A DNA stretch of 64,000 bases from Lineus longissimus (lineage: Eukaryota; Nemertea; Pilidiophora; Heteronemertea; Lineidae): the NCBI RefSeq assembly GCF_910592395.1, contig NC_088316.1, positions 11,658,001 through 11,722,000 of the forward strand. Reading direction: 5' to 3'. Of the stretch, positions 21,953 through 32,941 are shown piece by piece (position 1 is the stretch's first letter; every line of letters starts with the position of its first letter). A program made the position numbers and the translations under genes. The notes under the pieces are model-generated. The model searched no databases, was not told where the DNA came from, and worked only from the letters and a program-made list of their open reading frames with translations.

Positions 21953-23014
21953 TCATTCATCATCGAGATGCAGGTTCTGTCTCATAAATCGGATCATGTA
22001 TCCCCTAAGTTCATCTTCCTCGGCCTCTCTTGCCGCCATCCTGTGTAACATGTCTCTCATCATCAACTGATTCTGCGCCTGCAATTGTCGGAGTCCACCC
22101 CTGAAATTCAAATTTATCATCAGTTGTTCCAATAGTTATCATCAGTTGTTCCAAAAAGGTTAAACTGTTTTAAATCAAGGGAAGTATTTAGATGGCAGGA
22201 CAGGGCAGTGGTGAGTGGTTTGGAACACATACTATTTTCCTTCATCTAGTAGTCGGATAAGTATCTCAGTTTAGACATGGCCAGCATCTGCAATAGGTTA
22301 TTGATGTATCATCAGCTTATGTAAGACTATCACCTTGGAAGTTCATTCGCAGCTCCCTCTTGTCCGACTGGCTCTTGTTGACCACCGTCTTGTTCACCAC
22401 CATCGTTCATTCTTGCCACTGGGTCGGCAGCTTCGTTGGCCTCTGCTTGGTTCATCTGAGCCTGGATGAATAAAGTTTAAGAGGTATGACACAAGTTTTT
22501 TCTGACCAGACTAATCAATAATATAACTGCTTTCACGCCAGTAGTAGCCGAACACATGCGGGCAAATATCCCGAGAACATCACGAATACTGATTGGTTGA
22601 TTGATGATTTTGCAAGAGCAACTCTTGGAAAGTATAAGAGTATTGAATTACCTAAAACATTTCAAAGCGTCAGACAAGGTTGGTCCTCGAACATTGCATA
22701 CTTACAGCTAACTCTTCTGGATTGTTTAATCCATCAAAATTGAATACAAATCGATCATCCCTCCTGTTTGGATCAGCAGGCAGATGGCCATCTACAATTT
22801 CCCGTCTTCTTATTGCTCGACGAACAACGCGGAGGCGATTGATGATGCCATTGAGGTGTCCATTGTAGATGGCGTGCGCATGCGGCGTCAACTCCTCCCG
22901 TCCTGCCAGGAAGGCCCCGATCCTGGCGTTGTCATTGCCCAATTCATGTTGGGCTTCGCGAAATGCTTGGATTTCCTCATCGGTTACTGCATCTGGGCGC
23001 TGCCTTCTTGCCAT
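21953..23014 (-). CDS. transposon accessory protein of unknown family, three exons
   Basis: Exons on the minus strand are 23014-22706, 22461-22334 and 22100-21953. Donors GCT|GTAAGT and AAG|GTGATA and acceptors CCAG|GCTC and TTCAG|GGGT keep one frame, giving 194 residues that start MARRQRPDAV and end HLDDE. An upstream in-frame ATG would add 27 residues but lies in what I take as leader. Residues 1-75 are helical and basic, with many arginines around 58-71. Residues 104-145 are low-complexity, acidic and rich in Gln, Gly and Asn. Residues 150-190 are an amphipathic, Met/Arg/Glu-rich helix that may form a coiled coil. Canonical Harbingers carry a Myb/SANT-like second protein; I see no Trp-spaced Myb pattern and no YqaJ nuclease motif. 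I infer a DNA-binding or nuclear-import partner of the transposase. Confidence 0.8.
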
Positions 23015-23062
23015 TCTGATCTGTACTGTGCCTGCTGACAGTCCAACTGACAGTGATTCAAG

Positions 23063-23106
23063 ACTGTCTGGGCCAATACAATGGCGGTACCACAACCCAG
23101 ACTGTC
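23063..23106. promoter_or_regulatory. possible terminal-repeat-like binding motifs
   Basis: ACTGTCTGGG at 23063-23072 is an exact 10-bp match to the terminal repeat (20155-20164), and CCCAGACTGTCC at 23095-23106 is an inverted near-match. Both lie just upstream of the accessory gene start. They could let an element-encoded protein bind its own promoter. Unproven. Confidence 0.35.
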
Positions 23107-23298
23107 CTCGAGATTACAGCAACCAGTTATGTTTTTTTTTCAATTAACTTTCTTGGCATTGGAAATAATGTGCTATTGATGTAGGCCTAATAGATCAGGG
23201 TCTTACCGTTTAGGCCTAAACTCACTCATGCGACTCAATTGTATTCCAGAATTCAGAACCTTGCCCAGTTCTGTGTTATCTAACTAGGCCTTACATTA

Positions 23299-23323
23299 TA
23301 ACAATAATAATAATAATAATAGT
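23299..23323. repeat. AAT microsatellite
   Basis: About seven AAT/ATA units inside the transposon, immediately before its right terminal repeat. Confidence 0.85.
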
Positions 23324-23333
23324 AGAAAATTGT

Positions 23334-23389
23334 GTCATATTCCCCCAGACAGTGTCAGGACTGGGACTGTCCTGAGTAGGTAACAACTC
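23334..23389 (-). repeat. right terminal inverted repeat, 56 bp
   Basis: Inverse of 20119-20174 with two mismatches; ends GGTAACAACTC and is followed by TATT, mirroring AATA before the left repeat. Confidence 0.95.
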
Positions 23390-23626
23390 TATTGGCAGCC
23401 AACGCAAGTGTTGAGAGAGTAATCTATATCTTTTCTACTTCATTAACTGGGATAAAAGAAGATAGAAAGCTGTCTGAAAGATGATCCCACCTCATCAACA
23501 ATCAAAGGAAGGTACTGTTTGGATGATCTTTCTTTCTCTTGGAGATTCTTCTAATGATGTGAAGATATTGATTTATGTAGAAGAGGAATTGTCATTGTAG
23601 CTACATGTACATCATGACAGTGAGAC

Positions 23627-24385
23627 ATATTTGACAACCTGATGAGATGTTCCTGTTCCACCCAACAAAGGAGAGGTCTTTCCTTGAGCTTTTATGAAGT
23701 CAGATCATGAAAGCTGGTCCTAGGAAAGACCTTTGTGTAAAGAAGGGATGATATTATTGACACTGATTACTCTGAATCTGCTAAGTTGTGCTTTAGTCAT
23801 TTAGATGGTTGGTAGAACTGAGCTGAAGCCATTTGACAACATGATGAAATGTTTCTGCTACACTCAACAAGGGAGAGTTCTGTCCTAGTGCTTCTAAACC
23901 TGATCACACTGGTCTCAGGAGAGACCTTTGTGTATAGAAGGGATAATTTGATAAAGCATGATTGCTATGAGGCTGCCAAGTTTTGCTTTAGTCATGTAGA
24001 TGGTTGGTAGAACTGAGCTGATGCCATTTGACAACATGATGAGATGTTCCTGCTATACCCAACAAAGGAGATTCCTGCCCTAGTGCTTTTAAGTCTGATC
24101 ATGAAAGTTGGTCTCAGAATATAGAAGAGATTGTATTGTTCTGAGGCTGCAAAGTTTTGCTTTAGTCATTTAGATGGTTGGTAGAACTGAGCTGAAGCCA
24201 TTTGACAACATGATGAGATGTTTCTGCTGCACTCAACAAGGGAGAGTTCTGTCCTAGTGCTTCTAAGTCTGATCACTTAAGCTGGTCGCAGGAAAGACCT
24301 TTGTCTATAGAAGGGATATAGTTGACACTGATTGCTCTGAGCCTAGAAAGATGTGCTCAAGTCATGTGGATGGTTGGTAGTAGTG
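23627..24385. repeat. 195-bp tandem repeat, about four units
   Basis: AGATGGTTGGTAGA (or a close variant) recurs at 23803, 23998, 24172 and 24368, giving periods of 195, 174 and 196 bp. Other shared blocks are TTTGACAACATGATGAGATG, AACAAGGGAGAGTTCTGTCC and GACCTTTGTGTATAGAAGGG. No coding frame. It starts about 240 bp outside the transposon. Confidence 0.85.
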
Positions 24386-27300
24386 AGCTAATGAGTAATA
24401 TCAAGGTTCACATAGTTAGAAGCCAGAAAAAAATGCCTCTTGCATACTTTTGAGAAACATAATGACTTGCAGTAAAATCCTTTTTGAAATAACGTTAGAT
24501 CAGAATGCAGGGCTTCATTGTTCAAAACCACGTTAGCTTTCAGGGAGTTGTTAAGTCTTAACGCGACAAGTTTAATGTTTTTAACTGAAAGAGATAATGT
24601 CCTTGAGGATACTTAACTGATAGCATTATGTGGATGGCAGCATAATTTGTTGGCCGAGTGTTCTGTGGAGCAGTTCCTTTTATCCTTGCCCATTGTTCCC
24701 ACTGGCACTGATTACCATTTCTTTCTTACCAAGATGATTCTATAACTCGAGTTACCATCGTCTTTCACCACAGGTTTGGTTCATTTTTCAGACAAGCAGA
24801 TCCCAATTCCCACCGATTACTGTTCCTTTTCTTTAGAGAAGACTCCTTATTACGGAGCGGAAAGCTCCCTCTGCTCTCAAGAAACAGGATGCAGTCATGA
24901 TTAACAATCAAAGGATAAGCTTTCATTCCTGGGGAGTCAATCGGAGAAATCCATTTGTTGTACCGCATGGAATTTTCTAGAAGGGGAGCAAAAAAGGCTG
25001 ATTTTTCAATGGCAACATTGGTGGGAATTTTAGAGGGGTGGTTGTCAGAACTAAGAGGAGTGCGCCTAATGGAAAGCATTACCACATCAGAGTTTAAATA
25101 AAGAAGGGAGATGACAAAGGACACAAAGGCCCTTTTTAAAATCATGTGGGATTGAAGCAGCCACACAGTCATGCCCAAATCTGATGTGGGGCACTCATCA
25201 TTTCTATTCCATCCTCATATGTATCTCTCCTCATCCATTTGTCTTGTTTAGAACATTAGACATCTGTTGTCCAGGCCATTATTCCATGAATGTCCTGTGA
25301 AGAACTGTACCAATAGCAGAGTAAAAACTCAACCAGAGAACCAATCCTGCCTCATTAAGTCCAAAAAAAAAAATAGTTACAGTTACCATACAGAGAGCGC
25401 TGCTATCTCAGTTGTAGTATGCCAAGATAGTATCAAACTGGCCCAAACATAGCAAATAGACTTATAAACAGATTATACCATTAGCCAATCACAAAACTCA
25501 TTATGACCACAGAAAGCTTTGTATGTCAAAACGAACGATGAGACAATGTTAGAGAGGCAAGCAATGCAATTGAATTAGCAGTCAACTGGGCCCATACGAT
25601 CGATCGATTGGCCAACACGATAGTTCTCATTCCTTATGCAGAAAAAAAACATTAATCATAGAAAATAATTTCTCAATTTCCTATAGCACGTTGTGGCCAT
25701 TAGTTTTGGCTTCGATCGGTATACTCTGGTGACATGTTGAGACGACTTCGGGAAGAAATCAATGAACTCGCAGTGTTGTGATTATGAACCTGGCCAGAAT
25801 AAATTTGATTCTCTCTATTGATCAACGGGGAGAGATTTACATGAAAGTACATCTTGATGGACGAGAAAAGGTTATTTTTCGATAATCTAAATGAAGTGAT
25901 TGAAGCACAGGAGTTAGCAGATGATAAGATTAGAGTAGACACAGCCATAGTCAAATGAATGACTAACAGAGCCAAAACCAAATGAATCAAGTTGGTCATA
26001 CCTACAGCTGAATGTGCCAAAGCCAAATTCATGTCTGGACAAAGTGATAGCCAATAGAATTTTGGTGGTTATAGCCAAGGAATATGGCTTGGCAGAACCA
26101 CAGCCAATGAATATAGCTGGCCAAATTGGCCATAGCCACATGACTTGACATGCAGTAATCTATAATATTTTGGAGTGACTTCGACTTTGACTATTTTGGA
26201 GTTGAGAGTCACAGGGGGCAGTTAAATAGGGTTGGTGAAACATATTCAAGCCTACAGGCTACACCACATAGCCTCTAAACATGATCAACAAGTAGGTTTA
26301 TCAGATGGTAAAGCAACCTGCCACAACTCTGCAAACCCTGTATAACATGGCCATAACGAGTCCATGAGGGTTTGTACCAACAGCCTTGATGGCGTGAGGA
26401 AAGGAACATCGGTGATGTAATCAGCCACAACACGTCACCCCATGAACTCATCCTGGATACCAGGGTTCTTCCCTTGATAACAGGATTCTTCACATAAACT
26501 CTGCCTTCTGCTTCGGGAGCAAAACCAGCCAGATATCAAGGATGTCATGAATGACCCATGTATGATGTAATACACTGCCAATAATAAAACCCCTGAGGTT
26601 TTGTACTAACTAGGCCGATGGTGTGTTATGAGATTTTTGTTGTGTACACTATGAATATTTGATTGCCAGAACATAATTGGCCTTTAGAATTTAGTATTGA
26701 TCTGTTCCGTGTGATGAAGGATGCTAATTAACCATCTGGTCATTTAGACATTGATTAATACGTTTTTGATCGATGTCTACCAATGCTACCACTTTCTGGT
26801 GAATAAAGGCCTGATTGGGCTAGCCTTGCGCAGAAGATAATGGTTAGGGTGCAGAAGTCAGGCTGCCTAACAACAGTACGTCTGGCATGCAGTCAAACAG
26901 CTCATAAATGTAATATTCATAACACACGAAAGCCTACATATAAGTAAATGAATCGCGAAATCTCAACATGTTCTCACCAGTTCATAAGTTGCGATTACTT
27001 TGGTGCTACAATGTAGTCAAAATAACTCAAACATAAGCTGAACTTAAACTAAGTTAAAGGGAATTTCGCACGGCCAAGGTTTTTTGCCTACTTTTCACAC
27101 TTTTTCGGGCAGTGGAAATGAACCTTCTCATTTCCTGTTTATAAGTCCGGCCCAGATCAGTAAGCTAGGCCCGGCCTGATGAACATGTGGCAAAAGGGCC
27201 TGTAATAGGGTTCCAGTTAGAAACTCGCGTATGACTTCATGATGCACAAATTGCTTTGATACCCAGACAGATTTTGCTGCCAACCTGGACAGAACTGAAG

Positions 27301-27929
27301 TGAATTCTCAATTGTTTCAAAATATGACTACAGCAGCCGGCCCAAAAAAATTGTTTCGGAGAACACTGGGCATTTGTTTGCCATACCCATCTATGGTAAA
27401 CACCCTAACGGCACATCAACCCAATATTCATAACATGATATGAAAAAACGCCCACGGTAAACAAACGAAAATTTCTAAAACACCATTTTCCAAATCAAAC
27501 ATTACACTTGATGAAAAAATCAATACCACTGTTGTGATGGAGCGGTTAAAGTATAAAATGGCCAAGTAGATTGAGAATTTAATCAATGGCATAAAAGATA
27601 GGTAGAGTTAATTGCAGCTTTTATCCTTGGTTCCATTCGGTAGAGTTTGAATCAAGCACATCCGCAGATTGTAATATCAATATTTACTGTAGCTTTTAAT
27701 GATACAGAGTACAGAACAAGTTTACCTTGTAGCTTAAACGTAGCTGAAAAGCCACTTTACCGTAAAAATGTGAAATCATTTAATTTTTGCAATTTTTTAA
27801 AAGCACTGTGATAATAAACCTCCATAGTGCCAAAATTCACAAATGTATGCAATAACCCCTATATTTTGGCAGTAAAAGCAATATCAGGTCTACTTTGAGT
27901 TGAAAACGAGTAGATGGTGATAAAGTTTA
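24386..27929. other. no gene seen
   Basis: The 137-codon minus frame at 24765-25178 has no recognisable domain, no splice context and ordinary base composition. A block near 26436 (GTCACCCCATGAACTCAT) resembles one at 35174, probably a further dispersed repeat. Confidence 0.4.
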
Positions 27930-28470
27930 ACCTCTGTAACCTTAGAAAGAAGGTCATATTGATGTTGACCTAATTCTTGATCAACACGCAGAGTTCTGTG
28001 ATGCCCTAAATGTGACTACATACCAAATTTGAAGAGTCTAGGGAAAATGATGACAAAATGTCCCACTGTCGGTGGATTTTTAGAGTTTGACCCCAGGGTA
28101 TTGGAAATCTGGTCAAGGTTAAAATGTTTCAACCACTAAATGTTAAATTTGATCAGATTAATCGATGACATAATCTGCAAGACCACACAGTGAAGGTTTA
28201 ATAAGATATGACACACATAGGATTTTATTACCTTGACCTACTTATACCTAAAATGTAGGTCACCTTGACCTAAATCTTTGTCAATGTGTAGATATGCCTA
28301 ATAATGCTCACTACATGTCAAATCTGAAGAGTTTAGGACAAATAATGACGAAATGTGCCACTTTCGGTGAAATTTTTAGAGTTTGACCTCTGTGACCTGA
28401 AAAGTAGGTCAAGGTCAAAATGTCCAAGCATTACGTTTAAAAGCCTTGTCCAAAACAATGACATACATTT
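27930..28470. repeat. two units of the dispersed AGGTCA-rich repeat
   Basis: Two units about 295 bp apart (GAAGAGTCTAGGG at 28031, GAAGAGTTTAGGA at 28326) share the order of the single unit at 13240-13560. The second unit contains GTAGGTCACCTTGACC and AGTAGGTCAAGGTCAA. Confidence 0.75.
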
Positions 28471-28520
28471 GAAGATGTACAGGTCTTACTAAAATGAAGA
28501 ATACATCAAAATCTACTCAC

Positions 28521-28610
28521 CACGTTTGGCAGAGCCAGGTACAGTGCATCCTTGATGGTGGCTTGAAGATCATCAAGACTCGTCGCGCCGCTCAGCCGCA
28601 GAATGGCATC
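28521..28610 (-). CDS. candidate internal exon of a host gene (30 codons)
   Basis: On the minus strand 90 bp are bounded by an acceptor (GGTGTATTACAG) and a strong donor (GTG|GTGAGTAGAT). Only one of three frames is open, it is open end to end, and both ends are phase 0. The peptide starts DAILRLSG and ends LALPNV, with a regular amphipathic helix pattern. Base composition is clearly more GC-rich than the surroundings. The segment is reminiscent of the first helix of a GAF-type domain, but that is inference from pattern only. No other exon of the same gene could be identified, so introns may span much of the window. Confidence 0.45.
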
Positions 28611-31600
28611 CTGTAATACACCAAGAATTTCATGCGATGAAACACACAAACCCATTGTGACATAATCCACAAGAATCACAATATTCCGACAAAATATTCC
28701 ACGCTATTGGTACTCCATATGGTTCACGGTGACGGATCTATAACATATGCCTCCTCTCCAGATGAAGAATCTGAAAGTTGAAATCTTGTTTGTTACACAT
28801 ATGTTCGGTACTTGTTCCACATGACCAGGCAATCTTCAGATGCCGGCACATTGCAATTACAATCCTCCTCTACACAGATTGTGATCCTATTAAATAATGA
28901 TAGATTTTTAGTACAACTTGCAGAGAGAAATATGTTATTCTGCACGTCAGAATTTCACAACTTTTTCCACGGTTGTCCTATTCTGTAGATAGTGACACAA
29001 AATATTTGTGAACAATGACAAATTCGCTCTCTCTGTTTTTTCCTTTTTTAATATTTTTGGCAATTTTCAGGAATTTGCACAAATCTCACACCAAAGTAGC
29101 GTCTTGTGTGACTCGGTTTGCGCATCATTCTCGCAAAGGAATTCCCGTCTCTCCTGCACTCAGATCCCTATCAGTGTCCTCCTCAAAACAAAAGCATCAC
29201 TATCTGACAGGAAGAACCAACCCTGGTGCGTTATCAAATCCGATCTAAGGGTCAGCCGGGTGCATTCAATCATAAATCCAATATCTCACACAGCATCTGA
29301 AAACCATTGGCTATCTATTCATATCCGGGTATCATTTGGACAAACATTTACACAAAACTTTCCTAATTGCGGTGATTCAGGATGACCAGAACTTGTTAAC
29401 GTTGTCTTAGCGTTGTATTACTAAATCCACTTGAGAAAATGGCCAAGTACCAAGAAGGATCGCAGTTGAAAGGTACTTTCTGTTGAAGCTACCGCAGGAG
29501 ATTAAGCATCTTTTAGAACCTGACTTGAAGCATCACTCAAGGGAAGATGACAGCTAGGGTAACAAGGTTCACTGTTACTATATTTCGACCGATACCTTTG
29601 GCAGATTTATATTTTTTATATCAGCTTGTCACCAAAGGAGTTAAAAGAAGAAGCCCGATCAAAATATGGTATGTTTTAATTTTTGAATAAACAGTCCAGT
29701 CCAATATGCAAAGTTACATATGTAGTTTAATTTTTATCAGTTTTTTTCTTTATTTCCTTTCATTTGCAGCATAAGTGAAGTTCCTTTGTTTCTCTTCAAG
29801 GTGGAATTTTGTTTCCTTCCTACACATTCAAATGAAAAATTAATCATTGTATTCATATTATCAGGCTGAATATCACATATTAATCTGGAGACAAGGGCTG
29901 AAATTTCCTAATCCTACATGCAGTTTGTTCAAATCATCCTAGCTCATTCAAGTCACACTGGATGACAGCACTGTATTTTCTAATTGCTATTTTCAAATAC
30001 TTCTGGGCCAAGGCTGGAACTCCACTAGAGGCAGATCATGACCACAACACTAGGATTGTCTGAAGGTAGTAGACAGAGGCAACAACCCATCTGTAAAGAG
30101 ATATCCAGAACTGTGAGAAAAACTCTTTTCGAGAAATGATACTAATGCAGAAAGAATTGAAGCCACTTTTCACGTCAGCCTCAAAAGCACCAGGAAATGC
30201 AACCTGTATACTCCTTTGAGGGCGTTCAATCAGCGCCTTGCAGAATTATATTTTTTTCTGGTTTTGTATTCTATAGGGTTATGCCACATGAGCATAGATA
30301 AGCCTGGTATTCGCAGCTGCAACTGGAGTTACACATAGGCAGCTCGAAAATTGCCTTTAAAAGGGAACAGCAACTTCTGTCAAAATGATGGCCCTTTTGC
30401 TAGTTTGGTGAAAAAGGGCACACTAAAAATGGGATTAGGGCATCTGAGGCAACTGCCTTCGATGCCCCTGATAAATCACACCCTGCATAAGTTTTGTCAA
30501 ATTTCTGCTGACTGACCCTGGTACTGATTCAAATGAGCATAGCTCACGGAAGGTGTAGGCCTGCAGCTGTTATGCAGAAATCTGCTCAAGTCAGATCAGT
30601 TTCCAACATTTGAAAACCATGTATCTTGTGGTGAGTTAGATTTGATTGATAAGCCTATTTTCTTTCTAATTGCATTAAAAAAGAGTTTGATATCCACTTT
30701 CATCAGAGAGGCGCCAGCTCTCGTGTAACAGACATTCAAACATGACGTTCAGGCCTGAGGCACCAAGGCTGAACAGATGTAGACGATAGAGACATGAGAT
30801 AGGCCTATCGAGTTAAAGATGCCCTATCAGCACATGAAAACCACAGCGGACGAGTCTAATTGGCACCAGGACTGGGGCAAAGAGAGACAACAAATAGGCC
30901 TATGAGTCTGAGATGCCAATATCAGCATATGATAATCCCAAGTGGACAAGAAATCCTCTCCTGATGATATTAATTACAATCATATAGGCCTTGAGATACC
31001 GTGTCCAATATCCCAAGTATATATTTCAACATGATTAACCAGAAAAGAAGAGATAAGAACTCATGCAAAGTATGACAAAAACTCCTAAGTAAGATCAGGC
31101 TCAAACTCTTATTCTCAAAACCTTTTGCAAACCCAGACGTACAACAAACTCCAGAGCAATATCAAATGTATTGATGATCAACCCATGAGGCCTAACAGCT
31201 GTACGACAAGAGCAAATACACACTTGTCCGAATATCCATGGAATCGCCACACATCACTGCATCGTGTTTGAAAACCTATAGATCTCGCACAATGCATACA
31301 GCCTCGAAGAACTGGTCATAAACTGTCAATAATTCAGATATGAATAATCCCACCGATGAACTGAGTCTGACTCCGAGAGAGACCTGTCCTTTCCGTTAGC
31401 GTTGCGTATCAGTATAAAATAACCTGAGGCAACACAACATGCCGAATCCGTAATGCATGTATCCTCCACCGAGACTAGAGTCCATCCGATAATGAGAATT
31501 CCGAGGGAGAACTTCCAAGCAGGCGAAAACATCGATGACTGGTGTGTAGCTGAAGCTGTATTGGAGTGCTAACAGTATTGGACACATAATCAGCATGAGA

Positions 31601-31989
31601 GGATGGGGAGCAGTATAGCAGACAGAGATTTTCCTATTAGTATAGGTGGCTACACCTGACAGAGGACCTGAGTTACCAGTATCATAACTGGTACTGAACA
31701 TATAACTTCAAATAAATTTGTCGTAGTATAATCATATATCGTAGCCTCGGAGGAGAGAGAGTTTTGAAAGACAATTAGTTAAGATGGTTGCAGTACACCT
31801 CCGAAATGGAGAGGGATTAGGGACCCAGTAGGCATACCAATTAACCCTATGTACGCAATAATGTAGACTTCAATTAAACCCAGCAATCAAGGGACAGGGC
31901 CAATTAGCGTTTCCATAGCAGTCGACTGGCTAGAAAAGAATTCCGTCATTCAACAGTCGCAACTAAATGACTGTGCAGCGGCCGGGTCA
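28611..31989. other. no gene; small tandem duplication
   Basis: AGATAGGCCTAT near 30798 and AAATAGGCCTAT near 30892 head a roughly 94-bp duplication (GATGCC..ATCAGCA.ATGA), with a partial third unit to about 31010. Frames at 29008-29385 and 31396-31701 show no domain. Confidence 0.4.
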
Positions 31990-32095
31990 CGAATTGGCTG
32001 TTTCCATTTCATTTGACCTCTCTTATCAGGGCACCTCTCTATCAAGGACAGCGTGTGTCAGTCCCAAGGGTGTCCTTAATAGAGAGGTTCTACTG
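31990..32095 (+). mobile_element. TA-flanked MITE family, right half
   Basis: Matches the right half of 6997-7168: TTCCATTTCATTTGACCTCT, AAGGACAGC, CAGTCCCAAGGGTGTCCTTA and terminal GAGAGGTTCTACTG followed by TA. The left half is missing. Confidence 0.7.
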
Positions 32096-32796
32096 TATCA
32101 GCTGAATCTGAGAAACTGGCCATTGGAATTGGTTGGGTGATGATCCAATATTGCTTTTGGGTTTTGACCCCTGTACCACCGAGGGATACAGATACAAGAG
32201 GAACCAGATTCATTACCATACTCCAACTCCGGAACAAGGCACATGGCTCAAACCAATGGACTTTGAATTGGTGACATCAAAAACTGAAATCCTTTCAACT
32301 CAGGTTGGAGTTAAATTTCAGTAACAATAGCAGGGTGGTTATGTCCACCAGTGACAATAGAAACCAAGTTGAACGTCATCAACTACTGAAGGAGACAGAC
32401 CGCCGAATCAAGCCGAATCATGTAGCTCATATACTGCTCTTAGCTGCTGAGAAGACAGACATCTGGAATGCTCATGCTTGAAGCAAACATGTCTTAGCGT
32501 CATTATTGGTAAAGTCACAAGTGTACGGTTGTGATGGCAACTGCATGGTGAATGGTTACAGCGCTGCTCCTCTGAGGGGAGAGTGCTTCTGAGAAGGTTT
32601 CATGGCGGCTAATCATGTCAGTTGACAGAAACACAAACAGTTCAGATGATGGACCATTTTCATGACTTGGTCACGTGATATAAAGTAATTAGTATGCTTA
32701 TTACTAATGATTCATGTAGCAGCTCTAATATTTTTGGTTTATGTTGGTATCTAGCAACGACCTTCATCTTAAATGTCATGCAAATTTGGATAAAAG

Positions 32797-32939
32797 TACA
32801 CCGCTGGGACTGACAAATGCTGTGAGGTGTCATGATTAGAGAGGTCCCATTGATTGGCAACAACCAATTATGGACCAAAACTAGTGTCCTTAAAAGAGAG
32901 GGTGCCCCGATTAGAGAGGTGTCCGCTAAGGTGCCACTG
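32797..32939 (-). mobile_element. TA-flanked MITE family, reversed copy
   Basis: Carries GCTGGGACTGACAAATGCTG, GATTAGAGAGGTC, AAAACTAGTGTCCTTAAAAG, GAGAGGTGTCCGCTAAGG and terminal GCCACTG followed by TA, in the order of the reverse strand of 6997-7168. The left terminus is eroded. Confidence 0.65.
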
Positions 32940-32941
32940 TA

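Larger units (their letters stand above)
20119..23389. mobile_element. complete PIF/Harbinger-like DNA transposon
   Basis: A 3271-bp element bounded by 56-bp inverted repeats that differ at two positions. It contains two convergent, intron-bearing genes: a DDE transposase (plus strand) and an accessory gene of unknown family (minus strand). TA flanks both ends (20117-20118 and 23390-23391), and the match extends to AATA / TATT. Canonical Harbinger elements duplicate a 3-bp TWA, so either the duplication is TA only, as in some relatives, or one copy has mutated. Intact frames, intact splice sites and well-matched ends suggest recent activity. Confidence 0.9.

Noticed and set aside
24765-25178. 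137-codon minus-strand frame
   Set aside because: No recognisable domain, no exon boundaries, composition like its surroundings.
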